Shown: in pieces, positions 1-7,981 of the stretch
Position numbering within the stretch: the stretch's first letter is position 1
How the letters are laid out: every line of letters starts with the position of its first letter
Source: Rhodospirillales bacterium
Lineage (GTDB): Bacteria; Pseudomonadota; Alphaproteobacteria; ATCC43930; CGMCC-115725
Length of the DNA: 55,401 nucleotides
Direction of reading: 5' to 3'
NCBI GenBank assembly: GCA_028291405.1
Contig: JAQGID010000181.1
Coordinates: 1 to 55,401, forward strand
Position numbers and translations under genes: made by a program
Notes under the pieces: model-generated
Databases searched by the model: none
Told to the model about the DNA's origin: nothing
The model's input: only the letters and a program-made list of their open reading frames with translations

Positions 1-120
1 ATGTACCGCTCGCTCTACAAGATGCACGAGTATGCGCTGTTCGGCTGGCGACGGGTCGTCGTCACCTTCCTCGCCCGCCTCCTCCTGCGCAGCTCAGAGC
101 CGGAGGTGAAGCTGCATTAG
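1..120 (+). CDS. C-terminal end of an unrecognised protein (5' end may lie outside the window)
   Basis: The frame is open from the first base and stops at TAG 118-120. It gives 39 residues with almost every codon ending in G or C, which supports real coding. The tail is basic and partly hydrophobic (a VVVTFLARLLLR stretch), as in a membrane-proximal C-terminus. The window starts exactly on an ATG, but that may be an internal Met of a longer gene. I do not recognise the family. The cyclase gene begins about 95 bp downstream on the same strand. Confidence 0.5.
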   Translation: MYRSLYKMHEYALFGWRRVVVTFLARLLLRSSEPEVKLH

Positions 121-216
121 GCCGGCGCGTCATGTCCGAGACCTTTTTCTCCGAGGCCGGCCGCCTATATCCCAAGGGGCGCCGGCGCGTGCCGGGCGCC
201 GGTCGGAGGCGGTGCG

Positions 217-1623
217 ATGGGTGAGGCGCAGGCTCTCTTCGATGTGCTTCGGCAATCGGCGGATCCGGACGCGGTCGCCGCGATCGCTTCGCTCGTCGCC
301 GACGGCAGGGATCGCGACCTTAGCCGGATCAATCTCCTGGATTTCGCGGCGAAGCGCGGACTCAACCAGGAGAAGGTCATCGCCGCTTTCCTGCACGCGG
401 CGCGCCTTGGCCTCTTCGAATTGTCGTGGAACGTGCTGTGTCCTGGCTGCGGCGGCGTGCTGGGCGCCAGCGCGACGCTGAAGAGCGTGCATAGCGAGGA
501 TTACATTTGCTCCCTCTGCGCCGCCGGCTATCAGGCGACGCTGGACGAGATGGTCGAGGTCACCTTCACCGTCGACAAGCGGGTCCGGCGGATCGCGGCG
601 CACGATCCCGACACCCTGCCGGCGGTCGAGTATTTCCGGCAGATCTTCTGGGGCTCCGGCATCGACGTGCCCGACGAACTCGACGAGGCGCTGCAGGAGA
701 TCACAATCGATCAGGTCGAGCTGCAGCCCGGCGGCAAGGCCATCCTGTCGCTGCAGCTGCCGGCGGCGTTCGTCATCGTCTTCGAGCCGGTGACGCATGC
801 GGCGCAATTCATCGACGTCAGGGGCGAGCCGACCCGCCACCGCCAGAATCTCTCGCTCGTCTTCAACCGCGTCGCCGCGCCGACCGGGACGATAGTACTG
901 CAGCCCGGGCCGCTGCGCCTCGATCTCGAGAACCGTACCCCCCTGCGCACCCTTCCCGGCCTGTGGATCGCCGGCGACAGGCTGCACGAACTTCTCGGCC
1001 GGCGCCGCGAGTTCCTGACCGCCAAGCGCCTGCTGAGCAATCAGGTGTTCCGCGATCTCTACGGCACCGAGACGCTCGACGCCGATCAGCGGCTCAAGAT
1101 CACCAGCCTCACCTTCCTCTTCACCGATCTCAAGGGCTCGACCGAGCTCTATGAGCGGGTCGGCGACCTGCGCGCCTTCGATCTCGTGCGGGCGCATTTC
1201 AGCGTCCTCAACGAGATCGTCGCCGACGAGGCCGGAGCGGTGGTGAAGACGATCGGCGACGCGGTAATGGCGACGTTCCCGACGCCGGACCGTGCCGTCG
1301 CCGCCGCCCTCCGCATGCGCGAGGCGATGCTCCGGCTCAACGACGAGCATCGGCGCGAGGATCTCCTCATCAAGATCGGCATCCACGAAGGTCCCTGCCT
1401 CGCGGTGGTGCTGAACGATCGCCAGGACTATTTCGGACAGACGGTCAACATCGCCTCGCGCGTCCAGGGGCTCGCCGTTTCACAGTCGATCTTTGCGACC
1501 GGCGCCGTCGTCGATCACCGGGAGACCGCCGCCCTGCTGCGGGCCGGTGGCATCGCCGCCTTGCCGCAGCACCTGCCGATCCGCGGCATCACAACCGAGG
1601 TCGCCGTCTACCAGATCCCATGA
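217..1623 (+). CDS. Class III adenylate/guanylate cyclase with N-terminal DUF5939-like zinc-ribbon region
   Basis: 468 residues, predicted soluble. The C-terminal third (about 295-465) is a class III nucleotide cyclase domain: FTDLKGS holds the first metal-binding Asp, VKTIGDAVMA the second Asp plus a purine-contacting Lys, and NIASRVQ matches the Asn/Arg transition-state motif. All expected catalytic residues appear to be present, so conversion of ATP to cAMP (or GTP to cGMP) is likely. The N-terminal half resembles the DUF5939 region of bacterial cyclases and holds two CxxC pairs (C75/C78 and C98/C101), which could bind zinc. There is no membrane segment. The gene converges on a Crp/Fnr-type regulator across a shared hairpin. 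The start is the ATG at 217; an overlapping frame starting at 212 is a shadow. Confidence 0.88.
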   Translation: MGEAQALFDVLRQSADPDAVAAIASLVADGRDRDLSRINLLDFAAKRGLNQEKVIAAFLHAARLGLFELSWNVLCPGCGGVLGASATLKSVHSEDYICSLCAAGYQATLDEMVEVTFTVDKRVRRIAAHDPDTLPAVEYFRQIFWGSGIDVPDELDEALQEITIDQVELQPGGKAILSLQLPAAFVIVFEPVTHAAQFIDVRGEPTRHRQNLSLVFNRVAAPTGTIVLQPGPLRLDLENRTPLRTLPGLWIAGDRLHELLGRRREFLTAKRLLSNQVFRDLYGTETLDADQRLKITSLTFLFTDLKGSTELYERVGDLRAFDLVRAHFSVLNEIVADEAGAVVKTIGDAVMATFPTPDRAVAAALRMREAMLRLNDEHRREDLLIKIGIHEGPCLAVVLNDRQDYFGQTVNIASRVQGLAVSQSIFATGAVVDHRETAALLRAGGIAALPQHLPIRGITTEVAVYQIP

Positions 1624-1668
1624 GGCGCCGAGGCCCGACAGGGTGACGCTCTATCGGGCCGCGGCGCC
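1624..1668. terminator. Bidirectional terminator hairpin between cyclase and Crp/Fnr gene
   Basis: An imperfect inverted repeat pairs GGCGCCGAGGCCCGA with TCGGGCCGCGGCGCC, giving about 14-15 base pairs around a loop of roughly 15 nt. It starts directly after the cyclase stop codon and ends 5 bp before the stop codon of the convergent regulator, so it can serve both genes. No long T-run follows, so factor-independent termination is inferred from position and stem strength. Confidence 0.65.
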
Positions 1669-1673
1669 CGGGC

Positions 1674-2399
1674 TCAATCCCAAGCGTTCATATCGCGGCG
1701 GGCCAGGGTTCTGAGAGCCGCCATGTCGTGGATATCGACGACCCGACGATCGATCGTCGCGATCCTCTCCTCGCGAAGCAGGCGCAGCGTCCGATTGACG
1801 TGCACGATCGTCAGACCGAGATGATCGGCGATCCGTTGCTGGGTCAACGGCAGGCTGAAGCGGTGACCCGTCGTCCCGCGGCGGGCCACCCGCTCGTGCA
1901 GATCGACGAGCATCTCCGCGAGCCGTTCCAGCGCCTCGAAGCGCGAGAGCCGGTCGGCGCGTCGCTCGGCACGGCGTTGCGCCTCGGTGAGCAGCGACGC
2001 GAGATAGGTTGCCGACGAAGGCCGGGAAAGCATTCCGGAGACGGCGTCTGCGTCCAGCACCTTGACGGTCACGGTCTCCACCGCGACGACCTCGTCGATC
2101 GGCCTCGCGAGCAGCATCGCTTCCAAGCCGATGTAATCGCCCGGGGCGTAGATCTGCGGAATGACCTGGCGGCCGTCGCGCCATTCGCGGATCCGACACG
2201 CCCAGCCCCGATGCAACGCGTAGAGAGACTGGCTCGGCCGCTCCGCCACGGCCAGCACCGCTCCCGCCGGTGCGATTCGAGAGGGGGCCGCGCGGAACAT
2301 CTGGTTCAACTCGCGCTCGCCTTGCACCAGCTGGTCGTGCAGCACCGTGCGATATTGTGGAAAGTCGAAACCCCAGGCCGCTTCTATAGTCTCAAACAA
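1674..2399 (-). CDS. Crp/Fnr family transcriptional regulator
   Basis: 241 residues. An N-terminal cyclic-nucleotide-binding-type beta-barrel (about 37-125, with the turn motif APGDYIG) is followed by a long dimerisation helix (about 130-170) and a C-terminal winged helix (about 183-235). The recognition region LTQQRIADHLGL...VNRTL is the FixK/NnrR style of HTH. The single cysteine (C68) rules out an FNR-type iron-sulfur cluster, so it is not an obvious direct oxygen sensor. The effector could be cAMP, NO/haem or none; the facing adenylate cyclase makes cAMP worth considering but proves nothing. It is divergent from the molybdenum-hydroxylase operon across an AT-rich gap and is the natural candidate to regulate it. 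Confidence 0.87.
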   Translation of the reverse strand: MFETIEAAWGFDFPQYRTVLHDQLVQGERELNQMFRAAPSRIAPAGAVLAVAERPSQSLYALHRGWACRIREWRDGRQVIPQIYAPGDYIGLEAMLLARPIDEVVAVETVTVKVLDADAVSGMLSRPSSATYLASLLTEAQRRAERRADRLSRFEALERLAEMLVDLHERVARRGTTGHRFSLPLTQQRIADHLGLTIVHVNRTLRLLREERIATIDRRVVDIHDMAALRTLARRDMNAWD

Positions 2400-2737
2400 C
2401 TGACTCTCCCAATCTGCCTGAAAATTGCGCAGTTTTTGCCAAGTAACGGAACGTTAAAGTTGGCGATATTTAGTAAAAATGCTGGCGTGGCATAAGATAT
2501 TACGAAACAGCAATGGGTCCTATACGTAATTTTACTTAAATGTCCTGCCGTTTTGAACGTGTAATTTGGCTTTGCGGAGATTTTTCGCCGGTTCTTATCG
2601 ACATCGGCGCCATGCAAAGCATCGGCAGGCTTCCGACTTCGGAACGACGCGACAATCGTATCCCCCGGCCACGTCAAACTGCGCTAAGACGGAGCCTCGC
2701 GGCGGCAGGCTGCGCAGCGGAGGAGCGGTCCGGGGCG
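2400..2737. promoter_or_regulatory. AT-rich divergent promoter region, Crp/Fnr gene versus hydroxylase operon
   Basis: This 338 bp gap separates two divergent transcription units. Its first 180 bp are clearly more AT-rich than the flanking genes. A perfect 5-bp inverted repeat with a 3-nt spacer, TAACG-GAA-CGTTA, lies at 2444-2456. It does not match the FNR/FixK consensus (TTGAT-N4-ATCAA). A second AT-rich patch around 2525-2550 (TACGTAATTTTACTTAAAT) could hold a promoter for the rightward operon. The frame open through 2540-2737 lacks family similarity, so I treat it as untranslated leader. Confidence 0.5.
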
Positions 2738-3622
2738 ATGAAGGCGGCAGAATTCGATTACGTGCGGGTCGCAAGCGTCGAGGCGGCGTGCCGCGCGCTT
2801 GCCGAGGCTGGCGGCGACGGCAAGATCCTCGCCGGGGGCCAGACGCTGGTCCCGATGCTGGCGATGCGGCTGTTGCGCCCGACGCTGCTGGTCGACGTCA
2901 ATCGCGTCGCATCGCTGCAGGTCATCGTCGCGGGCGGCGGCGAGATCGTGATCGGCGCCGGCACGCGGCAGTCCGATGCGCTGGCCGACGAGATCGTGCG
3001 GCGCGACTTGCCGCTGCTCGCCAAGGCCCTGGGCTTCGTCGGCCATGTCCAGACGCGCAATCGCGGCACCGTCGGCGGCAGCATCGCCAATGCCGATCCC
3101 GCGGCGGAGATCGCGCTGGCGGCGCTGGCTCTCGACTGCGAGATCGTCGCGCAATCGGTGAGGGGGGTGCGGACGATCCCGATCGCCAGGTTCTTCCAGG
3201 GCGCGATGACGACGGCGCTGGCCGCGGACGAATGCCTGGTCGAGCTGCATTTCCCGGCGGCTCCGAGCGGCGGCGGCCGCGGCTGCGGCTTCCACGAGGT
3301 CGCTAGCCGGCACAGCGATTTCGCGCTGGCAGCGGCTGCGGTGCAGCTCGCGCTAGACGGCGAGGGCGCCTGCCGGAGTGTCGCGATCGCGGTCGGCGGC
3401 GTCGGCGGCGCGCCGCTGCGGATCGATGCGGCGACGGAACGATTGCGCGGCACCACCCTCGCGGCGGAGGATCTCGCCGCGGCGGCCGCGATCGTTCGCG
3501 AGGTGGTCGAGCCTGCATCCGACCTGCACGCCTCTGCCGATTACCGCCGCCGCGTTGCCGGGGCGCTCGTCGAGCGCGCCCTGCTCGACGCACGATCCGA
3601 AGCCCTTGCCGGAAGGAATTGA
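2738..3622 (+). CDS. FAD-binding medium subunit of a molybdenum hydroxylase (CoxM/XDH family)
   Basis: 294 residues from the ATG at 2738, preceded by a GGAGGAG-like ribosome site; the in-frame upstream extension to 2540 lacks family similarity. The two FAD-binding signatures are present: AGGQTLVPML (about 32-41) and TVGGSIANADP (about 111-121). In this family the subunit takes electrons from the 2Fe-2S subunit and passes them to an acceptor. It is the first gene of a medium-small-large operon; the next gene starts 3 bp after its stop. The gene order is that of CO dehydrogenases, but the order is shared by many hydroxylases of unknown substrate. Confidence 0.88.
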   Translation: MKAAEFDYVRVASVEAACRALAEAGGDGKILAGGQTLVPMLAMRLLRPTLLVDVNRVASLQVIVAGGGEIVIGAGTRQSDALADEIVRRDLPLLAKALGFVGHVQTRNRGTVGGSIANADPAAEIALAALALDCEIVAQSVRGVRTIPIARFFQGAMTTALAADECLVELHFPAAPSGGGRGCGFHEVASRHSDFALAAAAVQLALDGEGACRSVAIAVGGVGGAPLRIDAATERLRGTTLAAEDLAAAAAIVREVVEPASDLHASADYRRRVAGALVERALLDARSEALAGRN

Positions 3623-3625
3623 GGC

Positions 3626-4141
3626 GTGTCGCAGCACGAGATCACGTTCACGGTCAACGGCGAGAGCCAATCGGCGACGGTCGCCGCGCGGCTGACGCTG
3701 GTCGATTTCCTGCGCGATGCGCTGCGCCTCACCGGGACCCATGCCGGCTGCGAGCACGGCGTCTGCGGCGCCTGCTCGGTGCTGCTCGACGGCGTCCCGG
3801 TGCGCTCCTGCCTGACGCTGGCGGTGCAGGCGGATGGCAGCGAGATCGTCACCGTCGAGGGGCTGGCGCCGGAGCCGGGAACGCTCGGTATCCTGCAGGA
3901 TTCCTTCTGGGAGACTCATGCCCTGCAATGCGGCTTCTGCACCTCGGGGATGCTGATCGCGTCGCATGCGCTGCTCGCCGCCAATGCATCCCCCACGGAG
4001 GACGAGATCCGCGAGGCGATCGGCGGCAATCTCTGCCGCTGCACCGGCTACAAGCAGATCGTCGACGCGATCGCCCTCGCCGCCGAACGGCTGCGCGGCT
4101 CCAACCTGCCGGCGAAGGAGGCGGCGGACGATGAGCGCTGA
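3626..4141 (+). CDS. 2Fe-2S small subunit of a molybdenum hydroxylase (CoxS/XDH family)
   Basis: 171 residues from a GTG start at 3626. All eight cluster ligands are visible: a plant-ferredoxin-type set at C42, C47, C50 and C62 (GCEHGVCGAC...SC) and a C-terminal helical-bundle set at C102, C105, C137 and C139 (CGFCTSGM and CRCTGY). The protein relays electrons from the molybdenum site to the FAD subunit. It overlaps the large-subunit gene by 11 bp, which implies translational coupling. Confidence 0.92.
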   Translation: MSQHEITFTVNGESQSATVAARLTLVDFLRDALRLTGTHAGCEHGVCGACSVLLDGVPVRSCLTLAVQADGSEIVTVEGLAPEPGTLGILQDSFWETHALQCGFCTSGMLIASHALLAANASPTEDEIREAIGGNLCRCTGYKQIVDAIALAAERLRGSNLPAKEAADDER

Positions 4142-6524
4142 ACCGAATTCCGCCTTTCGCTACATCTCGCGCAAGCGGCGCACCAAGGAGGATCACCGCT
4201 TCCTCGCCGGCAACGGCCGCTACGTCGCCGATATCGCCCTGCCGCGCATGCTGCACGTCGCGCTGGTCGCGAGCCCCTATCCGGCGGCGCATATCCTGTC
4301 GATCGACGCAAGCGCGGCGCTGGCGCTGCCCGGGGTCAAGGCCGTGGTCACCGGCGACGAGCTGGCGAGCGGCACCGACGCGCTGGCCAGCGGCCTCGAC
4401 ATTCCCAAGGTGCGGCGCTACCCGCTGGCGGTAGGCACGGCGCGCTACGTCGGCGAATGGGTCGCTGCCGTCGTCGCCGAGAGCCGCGCCCTCGCCGAGG
4501 ACGCCGCCGAGCTGGTCGAGGTCGAGTATGAGCCGCTGCCCTCGGTCAGTGACCCGGAAGCGGCGCTCGACCCATCGTCGCCGCCGGTCCACGCCGACCA
4601 TGGCTCGAATTTGCTCTACCGCCGCAAATTCGTCTGGGGGCCGGTCGACGAGGATTTCGCCGCCGCCGAGCATCGCATCGAGTTCCGCGCCCGGTGGAAC
4701 CGCAACGCCACCGTCCCGATCGAGACCTTCGGCGTCGTCGCAAGTTGGGATCCGACGGCGCAGCTGCTCGACGTCTGGGCCTCGATCCAGATGCCGAAAT
4801 TCCCCGACCAGCTCGCCAAGGCGCTGCGCCTCCCCGGCAACGGCGTCCGCGTCCATTTCGACGTCGACGTCGGCGGCAGCTACGGAGTCAAGCGCGGCAT
4901 CAAGCACAGCGTCCTCGCCGGCTATCTCGCCCGCCGCCTCGGCCGGCCGGTGCGGCTGATCGAGGACCGGCTGGAGAACATGCGCGGTGGCGACGCGCAC
5001 GGGCCCGACCGCATCTTCGACATGGCGGTCGCCTTCGACTCCTCGGGGATCATCCGCTCGCTGCGCATCCGCGCCCTCGACGACGTCGGGGCGCATGCCG
5101 GACGGGCGCCGTTCCAGCTCGGCAAGCCGATCGGCGCGATCGTCGGCCCCTATCGCATCGCCAGCGTCGAATACGAGGCGATCAGCGTCACCACCAACAA
5201 GACGCCGCAGGAGGCGGTGCGCGGCTTCGGCCAGTCGCCGACCAATTTCGCGCTGGAGAGCGCCGTCGACCGCGTTGCCCGCCATCTCGGCATCGACCGC
5301 ATCGAGCTGCGCCGCCGCAATTTGATCCGCCACGACGAGTTCCCCTATACGATCCCGAGCGGCAGCACCTACGACAGCGGCGATTATCACGCGGTGCTCG
5401 ACAAGGCTTTGGCGGCCGGCGGCTACGAGGATCTCGTGCGGCGGCGCGATGCGGCGCGGGAAGCGGGCAAGATCGCCGGCGTCGGCATCGCCTGCTGCCT
5501 CGAGCCGAGCGGCGGCAATTCCGCCTTCGAGCCGCTGTTCAATCCGAAGAACGAGACGACGACCTGGATGGATTCCTGCTCGATCAAGGTCGATCTCTAC
5601 GGCGGCATCGTCGCGATGATGGGGACCTCGTCCTCCGGGCAGGGCCACGAGACGCTGGTTTCGACGGTGGTCGGCGAGGTGCTCGGCCGCGACCCCGAGA
5701 CGATCCGCGTCGTCCATTCGGATTCGCTCTCGGCGCTGCCGAGCAACAGCCCGGTCGGCAGCCGCATGGCGATCATGCTGGGCGGCGCCGCCGCCGGCGC
5801 AGCGAAGAAGCTCAAGGCGACGATCACCGCGATCGGCGCGCACCGGCTCGGTGTCGCGCCCGAGGCGGCGGAGTACCGCGACGGCGACGTCATGCTGGCG
5901 AGCGACCCGGGGCGGCGCCTCACCTTCGACCAGATCGTCGAGATCGCCCACCGCAAGTTCCACGAGCTGCCGCCCGGACTCGAGCCCGGCCTGCAATCCG
6001 CGCACGTCATGGAGGTGCCGACCGGCGGCACGCTGCCGACCGCCGACGGGCGCGTCCAGATGTACCCGTGCTATGCCTTCGAGGCGCATGTCGTCTATCT
6101 CGAGATTGACCGGATCACCGGCAAGGTCGCGATCGGCCGCTACGCCGTCGGCCATGATTGCGGCACGATGATCAACCCCGACATCGTCCACGGCATGACC
6201 TACGGCGGCATCGCCCACGGCATCGGCGCCGCGCTTTACGAGCGCTTCGCCTACGACGGAGAGGGGCAGCTGCTCAGCGGCTCGTTCATGGACTATCTGA
6301 TCCCGTCGTCGCACGAGGTGCCGGACATCACCATTGCCGACCATTGCACGCCCTCGCCGCTGACCTCCTTCGGCCAGAAGGGCTCGGGCGAGGCAGGGTA
6401 TCTCGGCGCGCCGGCCGCGATCGCCGGGGCGGTCAATGACGCGCTGGCGCCGCTCGGCCTGTCGCTGACGGAATTGCCGATGACGCCCGGCGTGCTCGGC
6501 GACCTCATTGCCGGCGCCGGCTGA
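4131..6524 (+). CDS. Molybdopterin-binding large subunit of a xanthine dehydrogenase-family hydroxylase (CoxL-like)
   Basis: 797 residues from the ATG at 4131, overlapping the small-subunit stop; the open frame continues upstream but only as a shadow of that gene. It carries the a/b hammerhead domain (about 20-130) and the molybdopterin-binding domains. The conserved active-site loop reads VRGFGQ (about 363-368), not the AYRCSFR loop of form I CO dehydrogenase, so CO oxidation is unlikely. The catalytic Glu is present as GSGE at about 754. The substrate, probably an aromatic heterocycle, aldehyde or purine-like compound, cannot be told from sequence. No maturation genes (CoxD/E/F/G, XdhC) are nearby; an MFS gene begins 2 bp downstream. 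Confidence 0.88.
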   Translation: MSAEPNSAFRYISRKRRTKEDHRFLAGNGRYVADIALPRMLHVALVASPYPAAHILSIDASAALALPGVKAVVTGDELASGTDALASGLDIPKVRRYPLAVGTARYVGEWVAAVVAESRALAEDAAELVEVEYEPLPSVSDPEAALDPSSPPVHADHGSNLLYRRKFVWGPVDEDFAAAEHRIEFRARWNRNATVPIETFGVVASWDPTAQLLDVWASIQMPKFPDQLAKALRLPGNGVRVHFDVDVGGSYGVKRGIKHSVLAGYLARRLGRPVRLIEDRLENMRGGDAHGPDRIFDMAVAFDSSGIIRSLRIRALDDVGAHAGRAPFQLGKPIGAIVGPYRIASVEYEAISVTTNKTPQEAVRGFGQSPTNFALESAVDRVARHLGIDRIELRRRNLIRHDEFPYTIPSGSTYDSGDYHAVLDKALAAGGYEDLVRRRDAAREAGKIAGVGIACCLEPSGGNSAFEPLFNPKNETTTWMDSCSIKVDLYGGIVAMMGTSSSGQGHETLVSTVVGEVLGRDPETIRVVHSDSLSALPSNSPVGSRMAIMLGGAAAGAAKKLKATITAIGAHRLGVAPEAAEYRDGDVMLASDPGRRLTFDQIVEIAHRKFHELPPGLEPGLQSAHVMEVPTGGTLPTADGRVQMYPCYAFEAHVVYLEIDRITGKVAIGRYAVGHDCGTMINPDIVHGMTYGGIAHGIGAALYERFAYDGEGQLLSGSFMDYLIPSSHEVPDITIADHCTPSPLTSFGQKGSGEAGYLGAPAAIAGAVNDALAPLGLSLTELPMTPGVLGDLIAGAG

Positions 6525-6526
6525 GC

Positions 6527-7909
6527 ATGCTGGTTGCGCTCGTCGTCGCCTGCGCGCTCTTCATGGAGACGCTCGACAGCACCGTCATCACGACGGCGCT
6601 GCCGGCGATCGCCGAGTCCTTCGACACCAGCGCGGCGCATCTCAGCCTCGCCGTCACCGCCTATATGCTCTCGATCGCCGTCTTCATCCCGATCTCGGGC
6701 TGGGTCGCCGACCGGTACGGGGCGAGAACGATCTTCCGCCTGGCGATCGCCGTCTTCACCCTCGGCTCGATCTGCTGCGGTCTCTCGAACGGCTTCGTCG
6801 AGCTGGTGGCGTCGCGCATCCTGCAAGGTCTTGGCGGCGCCATGATGGTGCCGGTCGGGCGGCTGGTGCTGCTGCGCAGCGTCGAGAAGGCCGATCTCGT
6901 GCAGGCGATGTCCTATGTCACGATCCCCGGCGTCATCGGACCGGTGATCGGGCCACCGCTCGGCGGCCTCATCACGACATATCTCTCCTGGCGCTGGATC
7001 TTCTTCCTCAACGTCCCGATCGGCATCCTCGGGATCGTCCTCGTCTCGCTGGTCATCAAGAACTACCGCGAGAGCGCGCGGCCGCCGCTCGATTGGGGCG
7101 GGTTCTTCCTGACCGGCATCGCCGTCACCTGCCTGATCTACGCCCTCGACCAGATCGCCCGCGGCATCACCGGCATCGCGCTGTGGAGCTACGTCGGCGT
7201 CGGCCTCGCGGTCGGCACGCTCGCCGTGCTGCATTCGCGGATGAGCGCGCATCCGCTGATCGACCTCTCGCTGCTGCGCGTCCCGACCTTCGCGATCCAG
7301 ATCGTCGGCGGCTCGGTCTTTCGCGTCGCCTCGGGCGCCGTCCCCTTCCTGCTGCCGCTGCTGCTGCAGCTCGGCTTCGGCATGACCGCCTTTGTCTCCG
7401 GCCTGATGACCTTCGCCGCGGGGGCGGGGTCCTTCGCAATGAAGGTCTCGGCGCGGCCGTTCCTGCGCCGCTTCGGCTTCCGCCAGGTGCTGATCGGCAA
7501 CGGCATCATCAGCGCGCTCTCGATCCTCGCCTGCGCCTTCTTCACGCAATCGACGCCGGCCGTGGTCATCTTCGCCGTGCTGCTGGTTGGCGGCTTCTTC
7601 CGCTCGCTGCAGTTCACGGCCTTCAACACGATCGCCTATGCCGATATCCCCTCGTCGCGGATCAGCGCCGCCACGAGCTTCGCCAGCATGGCGCAATCCC
7701 TCGCCAACGGCACCGGCGTCGCCCTCGGCGCGGTGATCTTGCAGATGGAGCTTATGCTGCGCGGCGCCGACTCCGGGGCGCCGAGCGTCCTCGACATGCA
7801 ATACGCCTTCGCCGTCTGCGCCCTGCTCTGCGCCTCCTCCGTGCTGCTCTACCTCGGCCTCGCGCCCGACGCCGGCGGCGAGGTCAGCGGCCACCGCGCA
7901 CGGAGCTGA
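6527..7909 (+). CDS. MFS transporter, DHA2 (EmrB/QacA) family
   Basis: 460 residues with many hydrophobic segments. The first helix holds the DHA2 signature LDSTVITTALPAIA, and the loop between helices 2 and 3 has the MFS motif DRYGART. A motif-C-like glycine/proline-rich stretch, GVIGPVIGPPLGGLI, marks the fifth helix of drug/proton antiporters. The family exports hydrophobic compounds using the proton gradient. It starts 2 bp after the large hydroxylase subunit, so it is probably cotranscribed and may move that enzyme's substrate or product. The N-terminus is short, beginning almost directly at the first helix, so the true start could be upstream within the preceding gene. Confidence 0.88.
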   Translation: MLVALVVACALFMETLDSTVITTALPAIAESFDTSAAHLSLAVTAYMLSIAVFIPISGWVADRYGARTIFRLAIAVFTLGSICCGLSNGFVELVASRILQGLGGAMMVPVGRLVLLRSVEKADLVQAMSYVTIPGVIGPVIGPPLGGLITTYLSWRWIFFLNVPIGILGIVLVSLVIKNYRESARPPLDWGGFFLTGIAVTCLIYALDQIARGITGIALWSYVGVGLAVGTLAVLHSRMSAHPLIDLSLLRVPTFAIQIVGGSVFRVASGAVPFLLPLLLQLGFGMTAFVSGLMTFAAGAGSFAMKVSARPFLRRFGFRQVLIGNGIISALSILACAFFTQSTPAVVIFAVLLVGGFFRSLQFTAFNTIAYADIPSSRISAATSFASMAQSLANGTGVALGAVILQMELMLRGADSGAPSVLDMQYAFAVCALLCASSVLLYLGLAPDAGGEVSGHRARS

Positions 7910-7981
7910 GGGAGGCGGAGATTTGCGATATCGCGCGGCGCCTCGTATGCTCCGCGGAAAGATTGAGGGAACGGGCAAGGC

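Noticed and set aside
1674-2399. Oxygen-sensing FNR
   Set aside because: Only one cysteine is present, so the N-terminal 4Fe-4S cluster of FNR cannot form.
3849-6344. Very long antisense open frame (831 codons) opposite the hydroxylase large subunit
   Set aside because: Its protein is low-complexity Arg/Asp/Ala/Gly sequence with no motifs, and the opposite strand encodes a complete hydroxylase subunit. It is a product of high G+C third positions.
2738-6524. Annotation as aerobic CO dehydrogenase (coxMSL)
   Set aside because: The large subunit lacks the AYRCSFR active-site loop, and no cox accessory genes are nearby. Only the gene order matches.
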